Positions 8,807 through 16,611 are shown, counted from the first letter of the stretch. The stretch is 33,733 nt of DNA from Methylobacterium segetis (GCF_004348265.1 NZ_SMNT01000061.1:1-33733); one strand, 5' to 3'. The notes: generated by a model from the sequence alone, not told the origin. Made by a program: numbers and translations.

Positions 8807-9721
8807 ATGGCTACGTTCATCGGAGACAATAACCCCGACATCGTGCGCGTGGGCATCGAGAGCTCGAACGATGCGGACTTCATCGACACCCAGGGCGGAA
8901 TTGACGTCATTGACGCCGGCGGTGGCGACGACGTCGTGTTCGCTGGTGAAGGCGATGACCGCGTGAAAGCGGGCGCTGGCAATGACTTCGTTCAGGCCGG
9001 TGAAGGCAACGACCTTGTTGATGGCGGTGAAGGCGACGATGAGGTGTTTGGTGAGGGCGGCAACGACACCTTGAGCGGTGGCACTGGTAAGGACACCCTT
9101 AACGGCGGTGAGGGTAATGACAAGATCGACGGCGGTGACGGCGACGATACCCTCGATGGCGGCGCGGGTGCCGACAACATGCTCGGCGGCGCTGGCAACG
9201 ACACCATGACCGGTGGCGAGGGCAACGATGAGCTGCGTGGTCAGCAGGGCGATGACGTCATCAGCGGCGGCGCCGGGAATGATGTCCTGCACGGTGGGCC
9301 GGGCAACGACAAGCTCGACGGCGGCGAGGGCAACGATGAGCTGGTTGGCGGCCCGGGCGTCGATGAGCTGCGTGGCGGAGCGGGTGCGGACAACTTCTTC
9401 GCTGGCGGCGAGACGGGCGACGTCATTCACTTCGGAGCTCAGGATGGGGCGCAGGACGACGCCTTTGTCGACCTGACCCAGCTCACCAACGGTGAGACCC
9501 TGGTGATCAAGGACTTCGAGGCTGGCGACCGACTGTTCTTCAATGCGGACAATGCCATCTCCAACACGCAGTTCGCCAACATCCAAGGCGGTGGCGGAGC
9601 GGATACGATCCTCACGCTGAACAACGGCGCGCACGTGATCCTCGAAGATTTCGCGGGCGGCCTCGTCGACGGCACCAACGTCATCGATCAGGCTGGCGTG
9701 ACGTTCGGCAACCTCGCCTAA
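8807..9721 (+). CDS. Secreted RTX calcium-binding protein, predicted type I secretion substrate
   Basis: The 304-residue product has no Sec signal peptide. Residues 37-198 consist of 18 uninterrupted nonapeptides of the GGxGxDxux type (for example GGEGNDKID, GGAGNDTMT), which fold as a calcium-filled parallel beta roll once outside the cell. The first 36 residues and the C-terminal ~105 contain no enzyme motif. The C-terminal region has DFEAGDRLFF and DFAGG segments typical of RTX ends and carries the presumed uncleaved export signal. The protein is rich in D and E, as expected for a calcium-binding secreted protein. A ribosome site (AGAGGGA) precedes the ATG at 8807. It lies between the ABC exporter and the HlyD adaptor, so it is their likely cargo. 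Its role (matrix, adhesin or surface layer) is not evident. Confidence 0.92.
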   Translation: MATFIGDNNPDIVRVGIESSNDADFIDTQGGIDVIDAGGGDDVVFAGEGDDRVKAGAGNDFVQAGEGNDLVDGGEGDDEVFGEGGNDTLSGGTGKDTLNGGEGNDKIDGGDGDDTLDGGAGADNMLGGAGNDTMTGGEGNDELRGQQGDDVISGGAGNDVLHGGPGNDKLDGGEGNDELVGGPGVDELRGGAGADNFFAGGETGDVIHFGAQDGAQDDAFVDLTQLTNGETLVIKDFEAGDRLFFNADNAISNTQFANIQGGGGADTILTLNNGAHVILEDFAGGLVDGTNVIDQAGVTFGNLA

Positions 9722-9749
9722 CGATCAGTCCCTGCATCTCGGAAACCTG

Positions 9750-9779
9750 AGGGGCGGCTTCGGCCGCCCTTCTTTTTTT
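9750..9779 (+). terminator. Strong intrinsic terminator after the RTX gene
   Basis: The stem GGGCGGC/GCCGCCC at 9752-9769 encloses a UUCG tetraloop and extends by G-U and A-T pairs. It is followed by a run of seven T at 9773-9779. It lies 29 bases after the RTX stop codon. Confidence 0.9.
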
Positions 9780-10048
9780 AGGCATGTCGCGAACACCGGC
9801 GATGGGCTGCAGAGATCAGCGGAAGTGCTCCCGCTCGGGCGAGGTCATCGAGGAAGGCTCGAGCCGGACCGCCGGAGCACCGCCACAGAACCTCAGGGGG
9901 CACTCCGAACGGCCGGACGTCACCCCCACTGCGGCTGAGAAGCGCTCATGTACGAGCACGTAGGCCACGGACACGGCTTCGTGAGGCGCGTCACAGTCAC
10001 CGTTCTCCAACGGTGAGAAAGTCGGGACCAGAACAGCAGGAGGCCCCG

Positions 10049-10174
10049 ATGACCCTCATCGTTCTCGATCCCCGAACCGGTACGCAGGTGATGATCGTGG
10101 TGCCGATCAAGGCGTCAGAGCCGCGGGCAACACCCGCAGCAATCCTCAGCCATCCTCGCTTCGCTCGCGCCTAA
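10049..10174 (+). CDS. Short hypothetical protein (41 aa)
   Basis: This short ORF has a textbook ribosome site (AGGAGG, six bases before the ATG) and reads MTLIVLDPRTGTQVMIVVPI followed by a basic, proline-containing tail ending HPRFARA. The first half would form a beta hairpin. The family is not recognised. It lies 22 bases before the next small gene on the same strand, and the two may be co-transcribed. Confidence 0.55.
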   Translation: MTLIVLDPRTGTQVMIVVPIKASEPRATPAAILSHPRFARA

Positions 10175-10196
10175 GCACAGTCAAGGATTGACCCCG

Positions 10197-10412
10197 ATGG
10201 AAGTCGAAGCCCTCGATCGCCCCGCCGCTCTCAAGGTGTGGCATGCCGTGGCCGAGCGTTTCTTGCCGGCCGAGCCGGAGCGTTTCGCAAGCCTGCGCGA
10301 GGCGATCGCCGCGGCTGCGGCTGCCCTTGTCGAACCCGAACGGCAGCCTTGGATCGTCACGGAAGACGGCGATCTGATGTCTCCGAATTGGATCCGCTCC
10401 CGATTGAACTGA
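10197..10412 (+). CDS. Small hypothetical protein (71 aa)
   Basis: The product starts MEVEALDRPAALKVWHAVAE and continues with an alanine-rich helix, ending WIVTEDGDLMSPNWIRSRLN. It is soluble and acidic to neutral. AAGGA lies about ten bases before the ATG at 10197, which is preferred to the in-frame TTG at 10188. It follows the 41-residue ORF closely and is separated from the HlyD gene by the CRP-type promoter. No function can be assigned. Confidence 0.55.
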   Translation: MEVEALDRPAALKVWHAVAERFLPAEPERFASLREAIAAAAAALVEPERQPWIVTEDGDLMSPNWIRSRLN

Positions 10413-10450
10413 CCTTACCGGAGGGATCAGGACCGCGGGTACCGTGTCTG

Positions 10451-10490
10451 TGTGACCGGGCTCACAGAACCCCTCTGGCGCTGATTTAAA
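10451..10490 (+). promoter_or_regulatory. CRP-type operator and promoter of the first HlyD gene
   Basis: TGTGACCGGGCTCACA at 10451-10466 matches the CRP consensus half-sites perfectly. A -10-like TTTAAA is at 10485-10490, about 18 bases after the palindrome, close to class II spacing. The HlyD start codon is at 10623. A small hairpin (AAGATCA/TGATCTT) sits at 10527-10544 in the leader, without a T tract. Confidence 0.6.
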
Positions 10491-10622
10491 AGATCTCTAT
10501 CCACTCGGAGCAGGCATCTTCCGCTCAAGATCATCTCTGATCTTCCGATACCTCCTCCGCCGCGACCCTGTTCGCCCAGCTGCCAACCGGCGTCATAGCC
10601 GCCTCCAGCAGGAGAGTGTCCG

Positions 10623-11981
10623 ATGCCCACCACCATTCCGGCGAATTTCCCGCCTCTCTCAACCGGCGAACGGCATCACCGGAGCGCTTCACCCGGCGCC
10701 GCGGTCCGCCACCAGGTTCGCCTGACGGCCCTCATCATTGCCGTCCTCGGGGGGGGCGTGGGCGGGTGGGCGAGCTTCACGAAAATCAGCGGCGCGGTCA
10801 TCACGAATGGCCAGCTCGTCGTCGACAGCGACGTCAAGAAGGTTCAGCACCCAGTCGGCGGCATCGTCGGCGAGCTGCGGGTGAAGGAGGGCCAGCGCGT
10901 CAAGGCGGGCGACATCCTGATCCGCCTCGACGAGACACAGCCTCGATCCAGTCTCGACATCGTCCTGCGGGCCCTGGATGTGTTGGCTGCCCGCCGCGCC
11001 CGCGAGGAGGCCGAGCGCGACGGTGACATCAGCATAGCATTTCCCTCTGACCTTCAGGCACGGGTTGCTTCCGACCCGGCAGTGGCGACGCTCCTCGACA
11101 GCGAGACGCGCCTGTTCCTCTCTCGAGCGAAGGCGCGCAACGGTCAGAAGAGCCAGCTCCGCGAGCGCATTGCACAATTTGAACAGGAGATCGCCGGGCT
11201 GACGGAGCAGGTCACGGCGAAGACGAAGGAGATCGCCGCGGTCACGATGGAGCTGAAGGGCATCCGCGAGCTCTGGCAGAAGAACCTCGTCCAGATCTCG
11301 CGCCTGACGAATCTGGAGCGCGAGGCGGCGCGCCTCGAGGGCGACCGCGGCAAACTGCTCGCAGGGCTCGCAGGCTCCAGAGTCAAGATCAACGAGGTCG
11401 AGCTGCAGATCATGCAGGTCGACCAGGACATGCGGAACGAGGTCAACAAGGACCTCACCGACATTCGCGCCAAATGGTCCGAATACGAGGAGAAGCAGAC
11501 AGCGGCCCTCGACCAGTTGCGTCGCACGGATCTGCGCGCGCCGCAGGACGGCATCGTCCACCAGATGACAGCGCATACGGTAGGCGGGCTCATCACACCG
11601 AGCGAGCCCGCGATGCTGATCGTGCCTGAGGCCGACGAACTCACCGTCGAGGTGAAGATCGAACCGAAGGATATCGATCACGTCCGGGTCGCTCAGGACG
11701 CGATCCTGCACTTCACGGCCTTCAGCCAGCGGACTACGCCCGAGATCAACGGTAAGGTGGATCGGGTTGCAGCCGACGTGGCCCAGGATCCGAAGACCGG
11801 GGTGTTCTTCTACAAGGCGCGCATCCGAGTTCCGGAGGCTGAGCGCGCGCGGTTAGGCGAAGTCCAACTGGTGCCCGGCATGCCGGTAGAGGCTTTTCTG
11901 CAAACCGGCGAGCGCACTGTGCTATCCTACCTCACGAAGCCGCTTGCTGAGCAGGTCGCGAAAGCGTGGCGAGAACATTAG
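10623..11981 (+). CDS. HlyD/PrtE-type periplasmic adaptor of type I secretion
   Basis: This 452-residue membrane fusion protein joins the ABC exporter to an outer-membrane TolC-like channel. A short cytosolic head is followed by one membrane helix at about residues 33-51. The first half of a lipoyl-like barrel follows (HPVGGIVGELRVKEGQ around 77-93), then a long coiled coil to about residue 300. The second barrel half (LRAPQDGIVHQ) comes next, then the C-terminal HlyD domain ending SYLTKPLAEQ. The length fits the PrtE/AprE class. AGGAGA lies about eight bases before the ATG. It is transcribed like the ABC and RTX genes but from its own promoter. A paralogue lies at 21317-22708. Confidence 0.93.
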   Translation: MPTTIPANFPPLSTGERHHRSASPGAAVRHQVRLTALIIAVLGGGVGGWASFTKISGAVITNGQLVVDSDVKKVQHPVGGIVGELRVKEGQRVKAGDILIRLDETQPRSSLDIVLRALDVLAARRAREEAERDGDISIAFPSDLQARVASDPAVATLLDSETRLFLSRAKARNGQKSQLRERIAQFEQEIAGLTEQVTAKTKEIAAVTMELKGIRELWQKNLVQISRLTNLEREAARLEGDRGKLLAGLAGSRVKINEVELQIMQVDQDMRNEVNKDLTDIRAKWSEYEEKQTAALDQLRRTDLRAPQDGIVHQMTAHTVGGLITPSEPAMLIVPEADELTVEVKIEPKDIDHVRVAQDAILHFTAFSQRTTPEINGKVDRVAADVAQDPKTGVFFYKARIRVPEAERARLGEVQLVPGMPVEAFLQTGERTVLSYLTKPLAEQVAKAWREH

Positions 11982-12067
11982 AACGCGTGCTGGCGGGCAC
12001 ACGGGCCGGCAAGTGGGCGAGTCCGCCGTATCGCATAGCGTGCTTCCGGGAATCCTGAGGCGCACGG

Positions 12068-12238
12068 TTGGCGGTGTCGCTTGCCTACAAGACGGCGTGC
12101 GCCGATCTGATGGAGCACATTACCGGGGATCAAGGCTCGCCGCAGCCGTTCGCCCGGCTGGGCGTTGAGGAAGCGCCCGACCTTTATGAGGCGTTCAGCC
12201 TTTGCTCGTGTGATGATTGGGATCCCGAGGCAAGCTGA
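12068..12238 (+). CDS. Small acidic hypothetical protein (56 aa)
   Basis: The frame from a TTG at 12068, with GAGG seven bases upstream, reads LAVSLAYKTACADLMEHITG and continues through an acidic region (GVEEAPDLYEAF) to SCDDWDPEAS. The composition and codon use look coding. A stop at 12056 excludes a longer form. The family is not recognised. It lies 86 bases after the HlyD stop codon and may be the last gene of that unit. Confidence 0.4.
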   Translation: MAVSLAYKTACADLMEHITGDQGSPQPFARLGVEEAPDLYEAFSLCSCDDWDPEAS

Positions 12239-12321
12239 GCTACCTCGACACAGATTCTTGATCGACAGCAGTCAATGCACCGGCAAAACGGCGCTGCCGC
12301 TCTGAAGTCCCTGGCCGGTTC

Positions 12322-12831
12322 TCACTCCTCACGACGCAGGCAGGTCCGCGTCGTTGAAACGCGTGCAGCGTTGGCAAGCTCGGCAAATCGGTCATCCGCT
12401 CGGCGAAGCCGCCGGCAGAGCTCGCGGTTGATATTCTGCATCACCATCGCGTAAGCGTAGATGTCAGCCTTGTAGTACGAGTATAGGCTTCGGGCTGTGA
12501 GCTCGTACAGCACGAGCGGGCTCTCTGCGACGAGGGTGGCTGATCGGTTTTGAACTCCGATCAGCGTCATTTCACCGAAAAAATCGCCTGGGCCGAGACG
12601 ATTGAGATCGATCGCGCACCCAGAAGCTCCCAGCTTGCTCACCACGATCTCTCCGGAATGGACGATATACATAGAACGGCCTGGTTCTCCCTCTGTTACC
12701 ACAGTAGCGCCTGCCTCGAAGTGGCGTTCGACTAGCATCGAGATCAAGAGGTCGAGACTCGAGCCTGAGAGGCCACCGAAGAAAGGTGTATCGATCAAGA
12801 ACGCCCTCAGCTCGGGCGAACTGACAGCCAT
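12322..12831 (-). CDS. Stand-alone cyclic-nucleotide-binding (CNB) domain protein
   Basis: The 169-residue protein is a single CRP-like beta-barrel domain. It has the phosphate-binding cassette FFGEMTLIGVQNRSAT, with G86-E87 contacting ribose and R96 contacting the cyclic phosphate, which suggests that it still binds cAMP or cGMP. After the barrel it has one long helix (about residues 110-150) and ends without a helix-turn-helix, so it is not itself a DNA-binding CRP. It may act through a partner protein. The start MAVSSPELRAF at 12831 is chosen because the frame upstream is arginine/cysteine-rich and unlike protein. It is convergent with the secretion genes, whose promoters carry CRP-type sites; a link is only suggestive. 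Confidence 0.8.
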   Translation of the reverse strand: MAVSSPELRAFLIDTPFFGGLSGSSLDLLISMLVERHFEAGATVVTEGEPGRSMYIVHSGEIVVSKLGASGCAIDLNRLGPGDFFGEMTLIGVQNRSATLVAESPLVLYELTARSLYSYYKADIYAYAMVMQNINRELCRRLRRADDRFAELANAARVSTTRTCLRREE

Positions 12832-13021
12832 CAGCCTATTACACTCCCGCGCCCGGAACTCGGGCGCCTCGCATCTTTGTAGTCTCTCCGTCCGTGCGCA
12901 ACTTTTTTTGCACGTGCGGCATGAGCGCGACCGGAACGTTCGGTAGACGACCAATGGTCGTCCATAATCCACCGTGAGGGGACGATCGGCAGGTGCGGCG
13001 TTCCAAAAAGGCTTACCCTAG

Positions 13022-13726
13022 GTAGGAACTCATACAAACAATTGCTGTTGTTCGCGTTTTCTTCCTGAGTTTGGGGTTTCCCGCGTAGGCAGAGTGGTGA
13101 TGGCACGGCTGTTCTGGCTCTCGGATGAAGCCTGGCCCGGATCGAACCTCACTTGCCTCACGGTCAACCGGGCAAGCCGCGCGTGGATGATCGGCGGGTG
13201 ATCAGCGGCATCCTGCATGTGCTGAAGATTTGCTGCCGCTGGCAGGACGCGCCTTCTGCCTACGGTCCGCACACCACGATCTACATTCGCTACAATCGAT
13301 GGTCGCAGCGCGGTATCTGGCAGAGCCTGTTTGCCAAGATTGCTGCCGCAGGCCCTGTCCCCGACGAGCTGATGCTCGACGCTTCCGACGTGAAGGCTCA
13401 TCGATCGGCCGCAGGCGGAAAGGGAGCCTGGAGCCAAGCCATCGGCCGTTCGCGAGGCGGCTTCACGAGCAAAATCCATGGCTTGGCCGATGGTCGTGGC
13501 GGACCGGTTGCGCTCGCCCTGACACCGGGCAACGTCGCCGACATCCGCATGGCGTTGCCTCTGCTGCGCGCCATCGTTCCGCCCAAGCGCCTGATCGAGC
13601 GCCTATTCGGCCATCTCAAGACCTGGCGGCGCGTCGCAACACGCTACGACCGCTTGGCGTGCAACTCCTTGGCCGCCGTCGCCCTCGCCGCCTGTGTCCT
13701 CGCTTGGACCTGAATGAGTCCCCTAC
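13022..13726 (+). mobile_element. Defective IS5-type insertion sequence with CTAG target duplication
   Basis: The element is bounded by imperfect inverted repeats: GTAGGAACTCATAC at the left and, read inward from the right, GTAGGGGACTCATTC. CTAG flanks both ends (13018-13021 and 13727-13730), matching the YTAR target duplication of the IS5 group. At 705 bp it is shorter than intact relatives because its transposase has lost a central block. It sits between the CNB gene and the diguanylate cyclase and does not visibly break a gene. Confidence 0.75.
13100..13713 (+). pseudogene. IS5-family transposase, frameshifted and internally deleted
   Basis: The natural start MARLFWLSDEAW is at 13100. A one-base loss near 13135 puts the rest in another frame (visible from 13153: PHGQPGKPRVDDRRVISGIL). 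The first catalytic aspartate survives in LMLDASDVKAH and the last glutamate in LIERLFGHLKTW. The block between PPKRLI and ERLF, which in intact relatives carries the second catalytic aspartate (ADKAYD), is missing in frame. The protein cannot be an active transposase, though the ends could still be moved in trans. Confidence 0.8.
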
Positions 13727-13958
13727 CTAGTGGCCCAAACCCGACACTTGGAACCCACAGTGAGGGGCTGCTTGCGACCCGTTGCAGAAGCGCGGAACGT
13801 CCGCTTGTAGGTTGCTTAGTGAGGCAGGGATCTACAGCCGGAACGGGTGGTTATGCGGCTGCCGCCGAATCGTGCAAGGAGCGAGTTGTTTACGTATAAA
13901 TTTTACGCGCCGTCATGAACTGAGCCGCATAATCCTCCCGGGTCGAGGATCGTTCAAG

Positions 13959-15686
13959 ATGTTCAAGCGGCTCGCGGACCGCGTTTCATTGCGCCGTCAG
14001 ATCAGTTTGCTCGCCGGCTCCATCGGTCTCGCGATCGTCGGCGTGACCACGATCGGGTCTGCGCTGCTGGCGCGCGGGCAGGCCACCGATATGGCGCAGA
14101 ACGCCCTCCTTCAGGTTGCCCAGTCGATGGCTGATCGGCTCGATCAGGACATGGCCGAGCGTCTACGGGAGATCCGCAACGTCGGGGCGCTTGAGCCGCT
14201 GCAGCCCTACTGGCTTGAGAATACCGGCAGCCTTCGCAAAGTGTTGGAAACGATCCAGAGGTCGCTGCCGGATTACGCCTGGATCGGGTTTGCCGATCGC
14301 GATGGCCGGGTGCGTGCCGCCACAGGCGGCCTTCTTGAAGGGGCGAGCGTCAGCCAGCGGCCCTGGTTCAACGATGGCATCAAGCAGGCCGCAGTCGAAG
14401 ACGTGCACGCGGCGGCCTTGCTGGAATCCGCGCTTCCTCCCAACAGCGACGGGATGCCGTTCCGGTTCGTGGATGTAGCGGTCCCGATCGCCGATGCCTC
14501 GGGCCACATCGTCGGTGTTCTCGGAGCTCACCTCAGTTGGCGATGGGCCGACATCGTCCGGCGCGAAGTCCTGTCGTCTCGCAGGCCTGAGCTGAAGGAG
14601 GATGTGGTCGTCCTCGATCGCGCCGGCCGGGTCCTGCTCGGATCCAACCCCGGAGCGACGCCGTACACCGCCGCGGATCTCGCATCCGGCCATTTCATCG
14701 TCCACAGCGCTGAAGGCGATCGGCTCGCCGCGGCCGCCGCCACCCGCGGACGAGGCGACTACCCGGGCCTGGGCTGGATCGTCGTTGCGCTGCAGCCGGT
14801 CGACACGGCACTGGCCGGGGCGAACCGTCTGACCGCCTTGATCCTCCTGCTCGGGCTCGCCACGGCTGTACTCGGCGTTGTCGCAATCTGGTGGGCCGCA
14901 GCACGGCTGACCCGGCCCTTGGCGCAGCTGACGGGAGCCGTCGACCGCATCGGCCGCGAGCCGAATGCGAGAATGACGCGCCATGTGCACGGCTCGCCCG
15001 AGGTTCTGCGCCTGTCTGCCTCGGTGAGATCGCTGCTGAGGCGCATCGGCACCGCCGAGGCGGAGGCGCGCCTCGTCGAAGCGGAGGCCTCACAGGCGGT
15101 TCATGCCGCTCAGGATCGCGTCAGACGTCTCGGCGCCGATCTGCACGCGATGCAGGTTCTGGCCGAAACGGACGCGTTGACAGGCCTGCTCAACCGGCGC
15201 GCGTTCCTGCCCTTGGCCAACGACGCGATGAGCTACTTCAAGCGCTACCGGCGTTCGATCTGCATCCTGATGATCGACATCGATCACTTCAAAGGCGTCA
15301 ACGACCTGTATGGCCACGCTGCGGGCGACGAGGTCATCCGCCAGGTTGGACGCATCATCAGCGAGGCGATCCGGACGACCGACAAGGTCGCGCGGTTCGG
15401 TGGCGAGGAGTTTGTGGTTCTGCTCCGCGAGACCGATCTGAAAGGCGCGGCCATCTTCGCGGATCGGATCCGCCAGACGGTGGCAAACACCGTGTTCGAG
15501 CCCGAAGGGCCATGCCTCAGGTCGACGATCAGCATTGGCATGGCCGAGGCTGAGTTCACCGATGGTGACATCGACCACACGATCGAACGGGCAGACTGCG
15601 CCCTCTATGCGGCCAAGTCCGACGGGCGCAACTGCGTGCGATCGTTTGCGGCGACAGCGTCGCCAAGTCTCCGGGCGGCCGCATAG
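13959..15686 (+). CDS. Membrane diguanylate cyclase with periplasmic Cache-like sensor
   Basis: The 575-residue protein would make c-di-GMP from GTP in response to a periplasmic signal. A first membrane helix lies at about residues 15-38. A ~250-residue extracytoplasmic double-Cache-like region follows, then a second helix at about 291-312, a HAMP-like linker and a coiled coil. The GGDEF domain lies at about 405-560. The active site is GGEEF at 481-485, the intact variant form, and the inhibitory I-site RTTD (472-475) lies five residues before it, so product inhibition is expected. No EAL domain follows. GAGGA lies about 12 bases before the ATG at 13959; the frame is open back to 13782 but that part is not protein-like. 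The signal is unknown. Confidence 0.9.
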   Translation: MFKRLADRVSLRRQISLLAGSIGLAIVGVTTIGSALLARGQATDMAQNALLQVAQSMADRLDQDMAERLREIRNVGALEPLQPYWLENTGSLRKVLETIQRSLPDYAWIGFADRDGRVRAATGGLLEGASVSQRPWFNDGIKQAAVEDVHAAALLESALPPNSDGMPFRFVDVAVPIADASGHIVGVLGAHLSWRWADIVRREVLSSRRPELKEDVVVLDRAGRVLLGSNPGATPYTAADLASGHFIVHSAEGDRLAAAAATRGRGDYPGLGWIVVALQPVDTALAGANRLTALILLLGLATAVLGVVAIWWAAARLTRPLAQLTGAVDRIGREPNARMTRHVHGSPEVLRLSASVRSLLRRIGTAEAEARLVEAEASQAVHAAQDRVRRLGADLHAMQVLAETDALTGLLNRRAFLPLANDAMSYFKRYRRSICILMIDIDHFKGVNDLYGHAAGDEVIRQVGRIISEAIRTTDKVARFGGEEFVVLLRETDLKGAAIFADRIRQTVANTVFEPEGPCLRSTISIGMAEAEFTDGDIDHTIERADCALYAAKSDGRNCVRSFAATASPSLRAAA

Positions 15687-15724
15687 TTGTCTCTCGGCAG
15701 CATGATGCTGATCTGGCTGCGCCT

Positions 15725-15994
15725 ATGACCGACCCCAACCGCTTCGTACCGCCCTGGCGCGTCGTCGAACTTGAGGACGCCTACCGCATCGAGGATGCGA
15801 ACGGCCTCGCTATCGGGCACCTGTTCTTCACCGAGGATCCTGACCAGATCGCCCACACCGGTCGCCTGTCGAAAGACGAGGCGCGGCTCGCTGCGGCAAG
15901 AGTCGTTGAGATCTCAGACTTCGAGCTTGCCCTGAAACAGCTTCGTGCGGAGCACGGCGCGGTGCAGTCCGCCGCGCGTCAGGCGAAGCGGTGA
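15725..15994 (+). CDS. Small hypothetical protein of a Rhizobiales family (89 aa)
   Basis: The product starts MTDPNRFVPPWRVVELEDAY, followed by a beta-hairpin region (YRIEDANGLAIGHLFF) and a helix carrying LSKDEARLAAARV. Small proteins with this PPWRVVE...DEARRIA pattern are common in Methylobacterium and Bradyrhizobium, usually unnamed. Function is unknown. It follows the diguanylate cyclase by 38 bases on the same strand and precedes the next gene by four bases, so a short operon is likely. Confidence 0.7.
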   Translation: MTDPNRFVPPWRVVELEDAYRIEDANGLAIGHLFFTEDPDQIAHTGRLSKDEARLAAARVVEISDFELALKQLRAEHGAVQSAARQAKR

Positions 15995-15998
15995 GGCC

Positions 15999-16322
15999 AT
16001 GCACGCGATCGGCAGAGGTCCGTCGGTCCCGCGCCGCCTCCGCAACCTGCGCCGGAGCTGCGACCTGGAGGGCCTGGAATGCGAGCCGGCCACGGTCGCC
16101 AACGCGCGCCAGAACGGAGCCCGCGGCATAACCGTGAAGTGCGCCTGCAATCATGAGGCGTTGATCCTGTTCGAGCGGCTCCGCCCCGACGAGTACGTGC
16201 CAGACGTGGCGCTGCGCTGCCGGTGCACGGTATGCGGTGGGCGCCGGATCGAGAGCTATCCGGATTGGTCTGGCGGCTGGCGCTGGAAGGCGCAGGGCTT
16301 GGCCGAGAAAGCACCTGAGTGA
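15999..16322 (+). CDS. Small zinc-ribbon-like hypothetical protein (107 aa)
   Basis: The ATG at 15999 has a GAGG site and lies four bases after the previous stop codon. The product has a basic N-terminal third and a pair of cysteine clusters: C48-x-C50 and C74-x-C76-xx-C79 (RCRCTVCGG). This spacing fits one structural zinc site. It ends with a tryptophan-rich strand (YPDWSGGWRWK). It is probably a DNA- or RNA-associated small protein, but this is only inferred from the zinc ribbon. The longer frame from 15945 overlaps the previous gene and is rejected. Confidence 0.65.
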   Translation: MHAIGRGPSVPRRLRNLRRSCDLEGLECEPATVANARQNGARGITVKCACNHEALILFERLRPDEYVPDVALRCRCTVCGGRRIESYPDWSGGWRWKAQGLAEKAPE

Positions 16323-16519
16323 CTGCCGGCAGGCGGCCTCTCCCGATCCCAGTTCGCAAGGTGCTGGAGGCGCTGACCAAGGAATTTGTCTCAGCGGCCC
16401 AAATCACTCGGCTGGAGCAGGCAGGCCAGGGGACGGAGTTCACTGAAACTCCGCCCTCCCGTTGCGATCACATCAGGGTATTGAGCTGCATCTGCTCAGC
16501 GGGGTCGACGTTTGCGTAG
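16319..16519 (+). CDS. Possible small ORF coupled to the zinc-ribbon gene
   Basis: A GTG at 16319 overlaps the stop of the preceding gene (GTGA), an arrangement that allows coupled translation. The first ~40 residues (PIPVRKVLEALTKEFVSAAQ) look helical and protein-like. The last third overlaps the opposite-strand gene at 16468-16611 and looks non-coding. It may be a truncated gene or chance. Confidence 0.25.
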   Translation: MTAGRRPLPIPVRKVLEALTKEFVSAAQITRLEQAGQGTEFTETPPSRCDHIRVLSCICSAGSTFA

Positions 16520-16611
16520 CCTGTCCCGATCACTGAGGCGGCGACTAAGGCGGCGAGCGCGGCGATAACGATCGCGAAGGCGCGCATCTGGCTCTTCAGG
16601 GTGAGTGTCAT
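16468..16611 (-). CDS. Small membrane or secreted peptide (47 aa)
   Basis: Read from the ATG at 16611, with AGGAGG six bases upstream, the product is MTLTLKSQMRAFAIVIAALA, then a continued hydrophobic segment to about residue 28 and a short polar tail ending MQLNTLM. This is a signal peptide or single membrane anchor with a ~17-residue external tail. The strong ribosome site makes it credible despite its size. No family is known to me. Confidence 0.55.
   Translation of the reverse strand: MTLTLKSQMRAFAIVIAALAALVAASVIGTGYANVDPAEQMQLNTLM

Noticed and set aside
8915..9400. Possible DNA tandem repeat or CRISPR-like array
   Set aside because: The 27-base period comes from the protein nonapeptides; the units differ in sequence and there are no spacers. 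No CRISPR array is present in the window.
8768..9634. Antisense ORF of 288 codons over the RTX gene
   Set aside because: Its valine/alanine periodicity is the reverse complement of the nonapeptide repeat, not an independent gene.
10689..11711. ORF of 340 codons opposite the HlyD gene
   Set aside because: Shadow of the adaptor's GC-rich codons with no ribosome site or known motif.
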